Assembly: GCA_030388725.1 (NCBI GenBank)
Contig: CP128857.1
Coordinates: 2,914,001-2,978,000 of the forward strand
DNA from: Prodigiosinella aquatilis
Lineage (GTDB): Bacteria > Pseudomonadota > Gammaproteobacteria > Enterobacterales > Enterobacteriaceae
Direction of reading: 5' to 3'
DNA length: 64,000 bases
A program made the position numbers and the translations under genes. Every line of letters starts with the position of its first letter. The first letter of the stretch is position 1. This document shows positions 8,371 through 16,844 of the stretch, piece by piece. Under the pieces are notes generated by a model. That model made no database searches, was not told the DNA's origin, and saw only the letters and a program-made list of their open reading frames with translations.

Positions 8371-8373
8371 CAA

Positions 8374-9669
8374 TCAAGCCGTCAATAATCCACGAGCCAG
8401 ATAGTCACCGGTGTTTTTCACCCCCGGCAGTACAAAGAAATAGCCACCACCGATCGGTTTAATGTACTCCTCCAGCGGTTCACCATTGAGCCGTTTTTGT
8501 ACGGTCAAAAAGCCATTTTCCAGGTCAGCCTGATAGCAGACAAACAGCAACCCCATGTCGAGCTGGCCCGCGTTGGACACGCCCAGAGAATAGCTGTAAC
8601 CACGACGCAGCATCAGATTGACACGCGTCTCGGGTGTCCGTGGATTGGCAAGACGCATATGGGCATCCAGTGGGATCACCTTGCCTGCCGGATCCTGACG
8701 GTAATCCGGTTCGTCATGCTCATGTTTCATACCAAGCGGTGCGCCGCTGTCTTTTTCGCGCCCGAAAATTGTCTGTTGTTCCTGAAGAGGAGTCCGATCC
8801 CAGGATTCGACATAAAAACGGATAATTCTCGCCGCCTGATAACTGCCGCCCACCGCCCATGCCGGCTCCCCAGAGTGCGGACCGACCCACAGAATCTTAT
8901 CCATCAGCGTGGTATCGCCGGTATTGGGGTTGGCTGTCCCGTCTTTAAAACCCAGCAGGTTGATCGGCGTCTCTTTCCCGTTAGTCCGCGCCGCATGGCC
9001 AGAAATGAACCCTTCCCGCTTCCAGCGCACACTCAGCAGGTCCGGTGTGTGTTTGATAATATCGCGCAACGCATGCAATACAGTTTCGTTGCTATTGGCA
9101 CAAATTTGCAGTAGCAGATCCCCGTGACACAGACTGGCATCCAGCGAATCATGAGGGAAACGAACCATACGTTGCAGTTTCAGCGGTTTGTGCGCCTGTA
9201 GTCCAAAGCGCTCATCAAACAGAGACGTCCCCACCGACACCGTAATCGTCAGATTATCAGGGTAAATCACCGGTCCCATGATGCCTGAATCCACTGGCGG
9301 CAACAGAGGATTGACTGCCGCCACCTCGCCCCCGGTGGTCAGAAAGGCAATGCGTTGGGTCAACAATTGAAACAGGCGCGTTAAATCGGCCTTACTGGTC
9401 GCGAGTACATCAAATGCCACCAGCAACATTGATGCTTGCTGTGGGGTGGTAATACCAGCCTGGTGAAGGCCATAGAACGGCTGTTTTCCCCAACGATCAT
9501 CCTGTGGTGCCGACGGTTTTTCCTCCGCCTGTACCCCACGGCCTCCTCCTAGCGCCAATGCTCCGCCTATCATACCCAGTCCTTGCAGCAAACGCCGACG
9601 CGACGGTGATGCGGCTTCCAGCTGCGGTGCATGTGGCCCGTTATGCGGGCCAGTTGTATGACGACTCAT
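8374..9669 (-). CDS. efeB: Deferrochelatase/peroxidase EfeB (DyP type, Tat-exported)
   Basis: 431 residues. The N-terminus carries a twin-arginine signal (SRRRLLQGLG around residues 23-32, then a hydrophobic Gly/Ala stretch ending GVQAEE), so the heme protein is exported folded to the periplasm. The DyP motif GFKDGTANP is at about 240-248. EfeB is the heme peroxidase of the EfeUOB ferrous iron system; it has been reported to extract iron from heme. It starts 11 bp after efeO in the same minus-strand operon and is the last gene, followed by a strong hairpin. Confidence 0.95.
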   Translation of the reverse strand: MSRHTTGPHNGPHAPQLEAASPSRRRLLQGLGMIGGALALGGGRGVQAEEKPSAPQDDRWGKQPFYGLHQAGITTPQQASMLLVAFDVLATSKADLTRLFQLLTQRIAFLTTGGEVAAVNPLLPPVDSGIMGPVIYPDNLTITVSVGTSLFDERFGLQAHKPLKLQRMVRFPHDSLDASLCHGDLLLQICANSNETVLHALRDIIKHTPDLLSVRWKREGFISGHAARTNGKETPINLLGFKDGTANPNTGDTTLMDKILWVGPHSGEPAWAVGGSYQAARIIRFYVESWDRTPLQEQQTIFGREKDSGAPLGMKHEHDEPDYRQDPAGKVIPLDAHMRLANPRTPETRVNLMLRRGYSYSLGVSNAGQLDMGLLFVCYQADLENGFLTVQKRLNGEPLEEYIKPIGGGYFFVLPGVKNTGDYLARGLLTA

Positions 9670-9680
9670 GGTAATCCGCC

Positions 9681-10805
9681 TCAGTCCAGTCCAAGCACAC
9701 CGCGCAGCAGCGCCAGATCTTCCGCCAGCGCAGTAATCGGCCCTTTCAACGCCGTGCGATCCGCATCAGTCAATTTCTCATAAGATTCGAAACCGTCTTT
9801 GGTCCGGTACTTAGCCAGAATGCCATCCACGGTCTTAAAATTGGTATCGATCTTAGCCAGCAGTGGCTGATTGGCTTTTTCCAGCAGAGGGCGCAATAAG
9901 TTGACAATCTTTTGCGCACCGTCAACATTGGCCTGAAAATCCCACAGGTCAGTACGACTGTAACGGTCTTCCTCACCACTGATTTTGCTGGCTGCCACTT
10001 CTTCAATTAGCCCGGACGCGCCGCCGACCACTTTACTCGGCGGGAAAGTCAGCGTCGCAATTCGTTGTTGTAGTTCCAGCGTATCGCTGTACAGACGCTC
10101 GGCATACGTCGTCATGCCTTTAGTGGTGTGATCAGCAAATAACGCCTTCTCCAGGCGGTGAAAACCAGTGAAGTTTGGATCTTCAGCTTTCTTCTCATAG
10201 TCATCTTCACGGGCATCAATACTTCCATCCAGATCAGAGAACAGCTCCGCGATAGGCTCAATCCGTTCATAATGTTGGCGGGTTGGCGCATAGAGCTGCC
10301 GCGCCTCCTCCAGCTTGCCGGCTTTGATGGCATCGGTGAACTTTTGGGTCTGCTGTACCAGTCCATCGACCTCTTTAGTCACATAGACCTTGTATTCCGC
10401 GATCGGCCCGACCAGATCCAACAGATTGATTTGCGCTCCAGACATCTTGTCTGACGTCGCGGTAACTACAATCTTGCCTTTAGGGTTACTGAGCAGACCA
10501 CAAGTCATGTCATATTCACCCGGTTGCAGGTTGGCGGTCATTTTTTGGGTAAAACCTGGCGCGATATTTTCACGCTCTTCCACCACCATCACCCCTTTGA
10601 GGATCTCCCATTCCAGATTTTTCTGGCTGTCATTCGATACCACAAACTGTGTTTTACCCGCCTTCAGGGTGATTTGCATCGGTTCACACTGCTTGTCGCT
10701 AACCGTTACCTTAACTTGCGGAATATCCGCAGCCAGTATGCTAAACACGGGGAGGGTAAATAAAGCGACGCACAACGATGTACGGTTAAAGAATGGTGCA
10801 GACAT
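9681..10805 (-). CDS. efeO: Iron uptake protein EfeO (cupredoxin plus M75 domain)
   Basis: 374 residues from the ATG at 10805; another ATG two codons upstream is only 2 nt from AAAGGG, so the inner one is better spaced. A signal peptide ends near SILAADIPQ. The cupredoxin-like domain (about 25-120) contains the metal-site segment GEYDMTCGLL. The imelysin/M75 domain (about 130-374) has FHRLEKALF with the HxxE motif. EfeO is the periplasmic ferrous-iron carrier that feeds EfeU. It is the middle gene of efeUOB, with 14 bp between efeU and efeO. Confidence 0.95.
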   Translation of the reverse strand: MSAPFFNRTSLCVALFTLPVFSILAADIPQVKVTVSDKQCEPMQITLKAGKTQFVVSNDSQKNLEWEILKGVMVVEERENIAPGFTQKMTANLQPGEYDMTCGLLSNPKGKIVVTATSDKMSGAQINLLDLVGPIAEYKVYVTKEVDGLVQQTQKFTDAIKAGKLEEARQLYAPTRQHYERIEPIAELFSDLDGSIDAREDDYEKKAEDPNFTGFHRLEKALFADHTTKGMTTYAERLYSDTLELQQRIATLTFPPSKVVGGASGLIEEVAASKISGEEDRYSRTDLWDFQANVDGAQKIVNLLRPLLEKANQPLLAKIDTNFKTVDGILAKYRTKDGFESYEKLTDADRTALKGPITALAEDLALLRGVLGLD

Positions 10806-10819
10806 AGACATATCCCTTT

Positions 10820-11668
10820 TTACAAATAATGATTTTTATGTTGTGCCGGAACCGCTATTGGCCCCACGCGTTGCGGAAAGAAAAAGAAAAACAGCACCGG
10901 GATCAAATAAATAAAATAGACAGCCACTTCACTGACAGTTGGCGCTTCCTGATAACCGAAGATGCCTTCTAGCAACGTGCCAAACAGTGTATGGGTAGAA
11001 AGTGTGGTACTGAAATCAAACGCTACCTGTTGAAACTGGTTCCACAAGCCCGCTTCGTGGAAGGCGCGGATCGCCCCTGCGGCCAGACCAGCGGCAACAA
11101 ACAGGATGAACAGACTGCTCCATTTGAAGAAATGGGCCAGATTCAGTTTCACGCCGCCCCAATAGATCATCATCCCCACCACGATGGCACACACTAGCCC
11201 GAGTACGGCGCCAATCGGCGCGGCAATACCGACATCCTGCTGAAAAGCCGCCAGCAGAAAGAACACCGATTCCAGCCCTTCACGCGCGACGGCAAAAAAA
11301 ACCATCGCCACCAGCGTCCAGCCCTGACGTTTACTGGCGCCGAGTGCCTGATCGATAGCGCCTTCCAGATGCACCCGAACCGACCGGGACACTTTACGCA
11401 TCCAGAACACCATGTAGGTCAGTATGCCAACGGCGATCACCGCAACAAGACCTTCGAACAGTTCCTGCTGTTTCTGCGGAAACTCTCCCGTAGTGGCATT
11501 GATAAACACCCCAAGCGCCAGACACAGCACTACGGCCAGAATGACCCCGGCCCAAACCGCACCCTGCCACTGTTCACGCTGGGTACGTTTCAGATAACTG
11601 GCGATCAGGCTGACGATCAGTGCCGCCTCAAGCCCCTCACGGAACATGATGAGTAAGGGAACAAACAT
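10820..11668 (-). CDS. efeU: Ferrous iron permease EfeU (FTR1 family)
   Basis: 282 residues from the ATG at 11668 (AAGGAG upstream), giving MFVPLLIMFREGLEAALIVS; a longer reading to 11773 adds a Cys-rich stretch foreign to the family. Two REGLE iron-binding motifs are visible, at about residues 10-14 and in VAREGLESVFF near 150, within a seven-helix membrane protein like yeast Ftr1p. It is the inner-membrane channel of the EfeUOB system and the first gene of the operon. A weak Fur-like sequence lies upstream (11749-11767). Confidence 0.95.
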   Translation of the reverse strand: MFVPLLIMFREGLEAALIVSLIASYLKRTQREQWQGAVWAGVILAVVLCLALGVFINATTGEFPQKQQELFEGLVAVIAVGILTYMVFWMRKVSRSVRVHLEGAIDQALGASKRQGWTLVAMVFFAVAREGLESVFFLLAAFQQDVGIAAPIGAVLGLVCAIVVGMMIYWGGVKLNLAHFFKWSSLFILFVAAGLAAGAIRAFHEAGLWNQFQQVAFDFSTTLSTHTLFGTLLEGIFGYQEAPTVSEVAVYFIYLIPVLFFFFFPQRVGPIAVPAQHKNHYL

Positions 11669-11748
11669 GAATAATGGCTCCTTAAGCGGGCATGATGCGC
11701 AGCGGAATACACCTCCGCCGCAACAATATAAATGCAAACACAAGTAGT

Positions 11749-11767
11749 AACAATAATAGTTCTTATT
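11749..11767 (-). promoter_or_regulatory. Weak Fur-box-like sequence upstream of efeU
   Basis: AATAAGAACTATTATTGTT on the minus strand matches the 19-bp Fur consensus at 11 positions by eye. EfeUOB is Fur-controlled in E. coli, which makes this plausible but not proven. Confidence 0.3.
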
Positions 11768-11970
11768 TAACAATAAAAAGTAAGATGAGACAAAGTGATT
11801 TTTCTAATTAAATAGTGTAAAAAAACGAACCCGCTGACAGCCCGGCTATAGGGTTCCTGCATCACGGAAACCGAAAAACACAGGTAATGCGCTGAAATAC
11901 CGACGCTACTGGACGGAGTAGCAGCGCGTTATACATCAGTGCATCGGCTCGTAATTGAATATAATAATTT

Positions 11971-12010
11971 GCATATGCTATAAACCAAGCGTATAAATGG
12001 CATATGCTAT
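11971..12010. promoter_or_regulatory. Two direct copies of GCATATGCTAT before the DUF134 gene
   Basis: An 11-bp word at 11971-11981 recurs exactly at 12000-12010, 29 bp apart. Each copy contains the palindrome GCATATGC. The second copy ends 15 bp before the start codon. This arrangement suggests a paired operator, perhaps bound by the DUF134 product itself. Confidence 0.5.
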
Positions 12011-12025
12011 TAAAGAGGAGACGTT

Positions 12026-12343
12026 ATGCCGCGACCTAAAATTCCAAGAATCATTTGTGGAAGGCCCGCTAATAGCTGTTTCAAACCTAATGGCCGATCA
12101 ATGAACCAGCTTGAACGTGTTTATCTGAAAGAAGATGAGTTTGAAGCATTACGGCTGGTTGATCTGATGGGAATGCAACAACAGGAAGCCGCCGTCGAAA
12201 TGGGCGTTTCCCGTCAAACACTGGCCAACGTATTAAAAGCAGCCCGCTTTAAAGTCGTCAACTGCCTGTCTCAGGGGAAAGCCCTGATGATGTCCCATAA
12301 TGAGAGGAGTATTGACAATGATCACAGCCATTCCGATGAATGA
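12026..12343 (+). CDS. DUF134 family DNA-binding protein
   Basis: 105 residues, start preceded by GAGGAG. It begins MPRPKIPRIICGRPAN and contains a sigma-70 region-4-like helix-turn-helix: the YLKEDEFEALRLVDL helix, then QQQEAAVEMGVSRQTLANVL at about residues 50-70. This is the layout of the DUF134 family, often found next to NifX/NifB-like genes. The C-terminus (after about 90) is polar and dispensable-looking. It overlaps the next gene by 26 bp, so the two are translationally linked. A role as local transcription regulator is inferred. Confidence 0.85.
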   Translation: MPRPKIPRIICGRPANSCFKPNGRSMNQLERVYLKEDEFEALRLVDLMGMQQQEAAVEMGVSRQTLANVLKAARFKVVNCLSQGKALMMSHNERSIDNDHSHSDE

Positions 12344-12836
12344 AGATCGTATTGCCGGGCACTTTACCAAAGCGCTGAGCATAGCGTTCATTAATGAGCA
12401 TGGCACAGAGATAAGTCGCCATGCTAATCCGGCACTGGACACCAACTGTACCGGCAAGCAGCAACTGATTGAGTTACTTCTTGAACAACAGGCCGACCAT
12501 ATCATTGTGCGTAATATTGGTACACAGATGCTGGGACGCTTACTGGAACATCATTTCCAGGTATTCCAGCTGAATGGCCGTCAACCTGATACGCTCAAAC
12601 CAGACGACATCCCCGTAACCGCATTAACTGAAGCCAGTCAAGGGAAAGCCTCACCAAACCATGCTAACAAGCCGGAAGGTGGATGTGGCTGTCATCATCA
12701 TGATGACAATCCCGCTACTGGCGGAATTGTCAGACGCTGCTGCCAGCAAGATGCCATTCATGCGCCTGGACATAGCGCCTGCCATTCCGGTGGGAACAAA
12801 TCCGGTCATGGTCACGGTAAATGCTGCCATTCATGA
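12318..12836 (+). CDS. NifX/NifB C-terminal family protein with Cys/His-rich tail
   Basis: 172 residues from the ATG at 12318, which has GAGAGGAG upstream; an earlier in-frame start at 12300 is not needed. The N-terminal domain (about 1-100) starts MITAIPMNEDRIAGHFTKA and has ADHIIVRNIGTQMLGRLLE, matching the dinitrogenase iron-molybdenum cofactor-binding fold. From about residue 118 the sequence is packed with Cys and His (GCGCHHHDD, CCQQ, HSACHSGG, HGHGKCCHS), a likely metal-binding tail. No nif genes are visible here. With DUF134 it may form a small metal-handling module; partner and metal are unknown. Confidence 0.8.
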   Translation: MITAIPMNEDRIAGHFTKALSIAFINEHGTEISRHANPALDTNCTGKQQLIELLLEQQADHIIVRNIGTQMLGRLLEHHFQVFQLNGRQPDTLKPDDIPVTALTEASQGKASPNHANKPEGGCGCHHHDDNPATGGIVRRCCQQDAIHAPGHSACHSGGNKSGHGHGKCCHS

Positions 12837-12841
12837 TGTTC

Positions 12842-12968
12842 TATACTCAAAATAATTCGAGTTGCAGGAAGGCGACAAGAGAGTGAATCCCGATAAGCTT
12901 ACTCAGATAAGTGATTCGGGTGAATGAGCGCAGCCAACACACCTGCAACTTGAAGTATGACGGGTATA
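12842..12968. repeat. ERIC element
   Basis: 127 bp bounded by tata ends, with the core gagtgaatcccgataagctt and actcagataagtgattcggg, and the right arm cctgcaacttgaagtatgac. It follows the stop codon of the NifX-like gene within 10 bp. Confidence 0.9.
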
Positions 12969-13033
12969 TACTTATTTATCTTGCGGTGGGAACACCCACT
13001 ATCGAGCCATACGTTTGTTAACAGGAGCCAAGC

Positions 13034-13375
13034 ATGAGCAAGAGTTACAAAACCATTAATCAGGAACAACGTCAGTTAAGCGTGGCTTACCAAAAAGAGA
13101 GTACGGAGGTCATGGATGCGTTCATGGCGCTGCACAAAGCAGCCATAAAGGAAGGTGCGCTAAGCATCAAGCAAAAAGAGCTAATCGCGCTGGGCATCGC
13201 TATTGCCGCACGTTGCGACGGTTGTATCGCTGCTCATGTTGCCGACTCACTCAAGGCCGGAGCCAAAAGAGAAGAACTGGTAGAGGCTATTGATATTGCC
13301 ATTTTAATGGGCGGTGGCCCATCGATGATATACGGCACCCAGGCACTTGCCGCCGTTACTGAATTAACTGAGTAA
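13034..13375 (+). CDS. Carboxymuconolactone decarboxylase / AhpD-like protein
   Basis: 113 residues, start preceded by CAGGAGCC. The key motif RCDGCIAAHV (Cys-x-x-Cys then His three residues on) is at about 59-68, the redox-active site of AhpD-like alkylhydroperoxidase proteins; the helical flanks KQKELIALGIAIAA and AIDIAILMGGGPSMIYG are typical. It probably acts as a small cytosolic thiol-peroxidase or redox partner. It lies between two ERIC elements, downstream of the DUF134/NifX-like pair in the same direction, but about 200 bp from it, so it may have its own promoter. Confidence 0.88.
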   Translation: MSKSYKTINQEQRQLSVAYQKESTEVMDAFMALHKAAIKEGALSIKQKELIALGIAIAARCDGCIAAHVADSLKAGAKREELVEAIDIAILMGGGPSMIYGTQALAAVTELTE

Positions 13376-13463
13376 TTTCGACTGACTTCCATACCGCGCC
13401 TGAGCCTGTATTCATTGACTACTTTCAGCAATTATCAAAAAGGCGCGGATGTAAAAACCAGAA

Positions 13464-13590
13464 TATACCCTGAATAATTCAAGTTGCAGGAAGGCGGCAA
13501 CACAGCGAATCCCCGGGAACTTACTCCCATAAGTGACCAGGATGAGTAAGGAGAGCCAACACCCCTGCCATTTGAAGGATCATGAGTATA
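13464..13590. repeat. ERIC element
   Basis: 127 bp, same orientation as the copy at 12842, with gcgaatccccgggaacttac and cataagtgaccaggatgagt as the central arms. The right end is somewhat eroded (tttgaaggatcatgagtata). Confidence 0.85.
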
Positions 13591-13749
13591 GCAATAGGTA
13601 CTAATGCGAGTCGGCTGATAACAGCATTATTAATTTTTAGTTAAGTCTTATATTATTCATAACATGAAACATTCAATAAAAAATAATAAAAAATATCACT
13701 ACTCATACTAATAACAGATTGTGATAACCATAGTTACTGATCCGATGAA

Positions 13750-13947
13750 TATACCTGTTATCTCACGTATTACAGGTATATTGGTATCCTTCAGTTACCC
13801 GGCACATCTCTGGGTTTCCCCCCTTAGCCCAGCCGCCAGTCGCACGCAAATAACTCTATATAATATTAAATAAAATCAATAAATTATATTGTAAAATCAG
13901 AAGCCACTCACCTACTATCTTCTGGCATATTGAAACCTGTTGGGTAT
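13750..13947. repeat. Degenerate dispersed repeat (second family)
   Basis: The core cttcagttacccggcacatc and tctgggtttccccccttagc and the terminal gttgggtata resemble the copy at 5053-5216. The two are diverged and unequal in length because of an AT-rich insertion here. Confidence 0.45.
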
Positions 13948-14147
13948 AACAGCATTGCGATATAATCCCGTGACATAGTTAGTACAGATAAAATAGTTAT
14001 CGAAAAAGTGAAAACAGATAATTATTTCCACTGAATTAAGGAATAAAGATTGGTTGCTTAATTCATCGCGTGACACAGATCAACGTTATGTCATATCAAT
14101 ATACTTTACGATGATTTAACATTTACTCAAGGATAATGGAGAGAATA

Positions 14148-16106
14148 ATGGGAATAATATCGTCTTTCCTCTCTACTGCCGGTAAAATCGGCATTCACGG
14201 AACCAGCCCCACCAGTGGTAGCTTTGATTGTGATGCCCTGCCAACATCACTCCACGCAGCCGGTGTTCCCAATAAATCAGGTCTGCTGCTTACTTTCGTG
14301 CCTCCCAATGTAAATTTCTCGCAAGTCAGTGCTGCCTGGCAGCAGCTCTCCACCCCTAACAGAACCGTGGTTACCCTTTCATCGACAGGAGCGTTGTGCA
14401 CCAAATCAGACACCTCCACCTATTGCGACATGGAGGGCCATCAGGGCAGTTGGTTATGGTTACCTCAGTCATTGATTTCCCAACATGAAGTCCACATGGT
14501 TGATCTGCACGTGCAGAGAAAAGCCACTGCACGTCAGCGGATTGATGCTATTCGCAAGGAATTGGAACGACTTGATGTCAAAATGCCGTTATCGGCGGAC
14601 AGAACGTTTGCCCTGGTGTATTGCGATGGACTTTCTGCCTCGGAAGGTTTTTTGATGCAGGCCTGGTATGCCTGCGGACGCTTTCCCTGCCTGCCGATTG
14701 GTGGTTCTGCTGGCGGTAAACTGGATTTTAGCGCCACTTATATCGGTACTGGCGGTGCAGTACTACAGGGAAAAGCGGTATTAATTTTTTGCCGAATGGC
14801 TAAAGGCAAATCCTTTGCACCATTCAAAAGTCAAAACTTTGAACCGACATCAAAAAGCTGGCTGGTTGCCGAAGCCGACCCGGTGGCACGTACCGTTACC
14901 TCAGTATTCGATGATCAAGGCCAGACAATACCCATTGTTGCAGCATTAGCCGATTACCTCCGTTGTCCACCAGATCAAATCGGCAATCGCCTGGAGGGAA
15001 AAACCTTTGCAGTAAAAGTGGATAACGAATATTTCATTCGTTCTGTGGCGGCAATCAAAGCTGACCATATCGACTTTTTCTGCGATCTGGAGTTCGGCGA
15101 CCGACTCCATCTGCTTCAGGCAACCGATTTTATCGCCACAACCCACAATGACTGGCAACAGTTCGTTTCCCACTGCGGTACAACACCTAGTGGCCTGCTG
15201 CTTAACGATTGTGTTCTACGACGAATGGGAAATCTCACAAAGCTGGATAAGGCCAGTTTTTTCGGAAACGTCCCGGCCGCAGGCTTTTCCAGCTTTGGTG
15301 AAATTCTCGGTGTTCCTATTAACCAAACCTTGTCAGCGCTGGCTTTCTTCAATCGCGATATCCAGGCCATGACTCGCTTTCCTGTCGAATATGCGGCATA
15401 TGCTGGTCATTATGCGCAACGTTCATTGCGTCGCTGGGAAGCGCTCAACAGCATTCAATCTCATGTTGTCAATCAGGTCGTAGACTATGAACGAACACTC
15501 GCGCCGTTGTTAAGCACTCTGCCCCAACTCGAAGATGCGACGATGCGTCAGAGCAAAACACTGGAAATGGCGCAATCTAGTATCCTCGAAATCAGCGATA
15601 GTGCGACATTAACCCGCTCCGAACAGGATCGGCTGGAAAACGGTCTTAACGATCTTGAGCATATTTCGCTCGATATCAGTCAAATAACCGGCGGTATCAA
15701 TGCCATTGCCGATAAAACCAATCTGCTGGCGCTTAACGCGGCAGTCGAGGCTGCCCGGGCTGGTGAGGCAGGCCGGGGTTTTGCCGTCGTCGCTGAGGAA
15801 GTGCGCAAACTTGCCAGCTCGTCAAAAGAGCAGGTGGATGCCACCACAAAAAGCATTAAAGAAGCGGTGAATACCATTGCTCATATTCGGGAAATTGCCT
15901 CACAAACAGTCAGTACGACACAAGGAATGGCTGATAAGAGCATTTCTGCTGCGAATCAGATTGCCAGCATGAGTGCGGATACCAACAAAAACCACAGCAA
16001 CCTCACCGCAAATCTGAATAATCTAAAAGAATTGGTCAAAGGGATGGATGCCATGCAGGACGCACTTGACCAATTAACCATGTTGCAACGATTGACATCA
16101 TCCTGA
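14148..16106 (+). CDS. Soluble methyl-accepting chemotaxis protein with FIST sensor domain
   Basis: 652 residues from the ATG at 14148, preceded by GGAGAG with 5-6 nt spacing; the ATG at 14136 is too close to its AGGA. FIST N and C domains occupy about residues 30-370 (FALVYCDGLSASEG and PIGGSAGGKLDFSATYIG are visible). The signalling hairpin is near 520-560 with NLLALNAAVEAARAGEAGRG. No membrane helix precedes the signalling part, so this is a cytosolic receptor. FIST domains are thought to bind small ligands such as amino acids. It would talk to CheA/CheW encoded elsewhere. It stands alone and converges on the Lrp-type gene. Confidence 0.9.
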   Translation: MGIISSFLSTAGKIGIHGTSPTSGSFDCDALPTSLHAAGVPNKSGLLLTFVPPNVNFSQVSAAWQQLSTPNRTVVTLSSTGALCTKSDTSTYCDMEGHQGSWLWLPQSLISQHEVHMVDLHVQRKATARQRIDAIRKELERLDVKMPLSADRTFALVYCDGLSASEGFLMQAWYACGRFPCLPIGGSAGGKLDFSATYIGTGGAVLQGKAVLIFCRMAKGKSFAPFKSQNFEPTSKSWLVAEADPVARTVTSVFDDQGQTIPIVAALADYLRCPPDQIGNRLEGKTFAVKVDNEYFIRSVAAIKADHIDFFCDLEFGDRLHLLQATDFIATTHNDWQQFVSHCGTTPSGLLLNDCVLRRMGNLTKLDKASFFGNVPAAGFSSFGEILGVPINQTLSALAFFNRDIQAMTRFPVEYAAYAGHYAQRSLRRWEALNSIQSHVVNQVVDYERTLAPLLSTLPQLEDATMRQSKTLEMAQSSILEISDSATLTRSEQDRLENGLNDLEHISLDISQITGGINAIADKTNLLALNAAVEAARAGEAGRGFAVVAEEVRKLASSSKEQVDATTKSIKEAVNTIAHIREIASQTVSTTQGMADKSISAANQIASMSADTNKNHSNLTANLNNLKELVKGMDAMQDALDQLTMLQRLTSS

Positions 16107-16120
16107 TGTACTGAATATTC

Positions 16121-16157
16121 GGCCCCCTCCTACCCGTGACGAATACACGAGGGGGCC
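16121..16157. terminator. Hairpin between convergent chemoreceptor and Lrp-type genes
   Basis: 9-bp stem GGCCCCCTC / GAGGGGGCC around a 19-nt loop, 15 nt after the chemoreceptor stop and 11 nt after the Lrp-type stop on the other strand. Very GC-rich but without a clear T-run on either side. Confidence 0.55.
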
Positions 16158-16168
16158 AGCATTAATAG

Positions 16169-16684
16169 TCAGGATAAAGGGAATTCTACGTGAGTCTGGC
16201 GGGTAATCAGTGATCGCAACGGAACACTGCTTTTCATAATCGGCGATTTAATAACAATATAACTAAAGTATTTATCGATACCGACTTTGCGGTCCAACAG
16301 CCCTTCTATCACTTCCTGATAATGCTCAATGCTGCGGGTAATGAAACGCAGCAAATAGTCGTACCCACCGGTAATCAGGTGACACTCCATCAGTTCATCT
16401 ACCTCGCGGATCGCGTTTTCAAACTTGATGAACTCTTCCCGGCGATGCCCTGCCAACGTCACTTCAGTAAACACCGTTACCGAATCGGTAATTTTAGTGA
16501 GGTTGATATGTGCCTCATAGCCAGTAATAAAGCCTGCGGATTCCAGTCTTTTTACCCGTTGCAGGCAAGGGCTGGGGGAAAGGCCAACCGCGTCAGCAAG
16601 GTTCACGTTACTGATACGACCATCTTTTTGCAGGTGTACCAGAATATTGATATCAATGCGGTCAAGTTTCATTAAACCGTTCAT
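16169..16684 (-). CDS. Lrp/AsnC family transcriptional regulator
   Basis: 171 residues from the ATG at 16684, which directly follows GAGGGGGG. The N-terminal helix-turn-helix (about 1-60) reads LDRIDINILVHLQKDGR, then NLADAVGLSPSPCLQRVKRL; the C-terminal RAM ligand domain follows, with ECHLITGGYDYLLRF at about 105-120. Such proteins sense amino acids and usually control adjacent catabolic genes. It lies 160 bp downstream of the aminotransferase on the same strand, so it is the likely local regulator of the amine cluster, in addition to nitrogen control. Confidence 0.92.
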   Translation of the reverse strand: MNGLMKLDRIDINILVHLQKDGRISNVNLADAVGLSPSPCLQRVKRLESAGFITGYEAHINLTKITDSVTVFTEVTLAGHRREEFIKFENAIREVDELMECHLITGGYDYLLRFITRSIEHYQEVIEGLLDRKVGIDKYFSYIVIKSPIMKSSVPLRSLITRQTHVEFPLS

Positions 16685-16844
16685 AACCCCCCTCATTGGC
16701 CAGTCAGACGCTATTACTCAGATGATATAGCACGACTCCGACGGTATAACACGCTTTCGGCCTGTTACGCCAGTGTTAACCCTGGGCATACCATCGGTGT
16801 GTGCTTTGTGAATAATGCTTTAAAATCAATAAGGAGTGAAATTA

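Larger units (their letters stand above)
11669..12025. other. Divergent control region between efeU and the DUF134 gene
   Basis: About 360 bp with no gene. It must hold the minus-strand efeU promoter and the plus-strand DUF134 promoter. Seen in it are a weak Fur-like sequence and two copies of GCATATGCTAT near the DUF134 start. Confidence 0.6.
13376..14147. other. Intergenic region upstream of the FIST chemoreceptor
   Basis: About 770 bp without a supported gene. It contains an ERIC element, a degenerate repeat of the second family, and an AT-rich stretch that presumably carries the chemoreceptor promoter. Confidence 0.6.

Noticed and set aside
12026..12836. Nitrogen fixation locus
   Set aside because: Only a NifX-like domain and DUF134 are present, with no nif structural or assembly genes.
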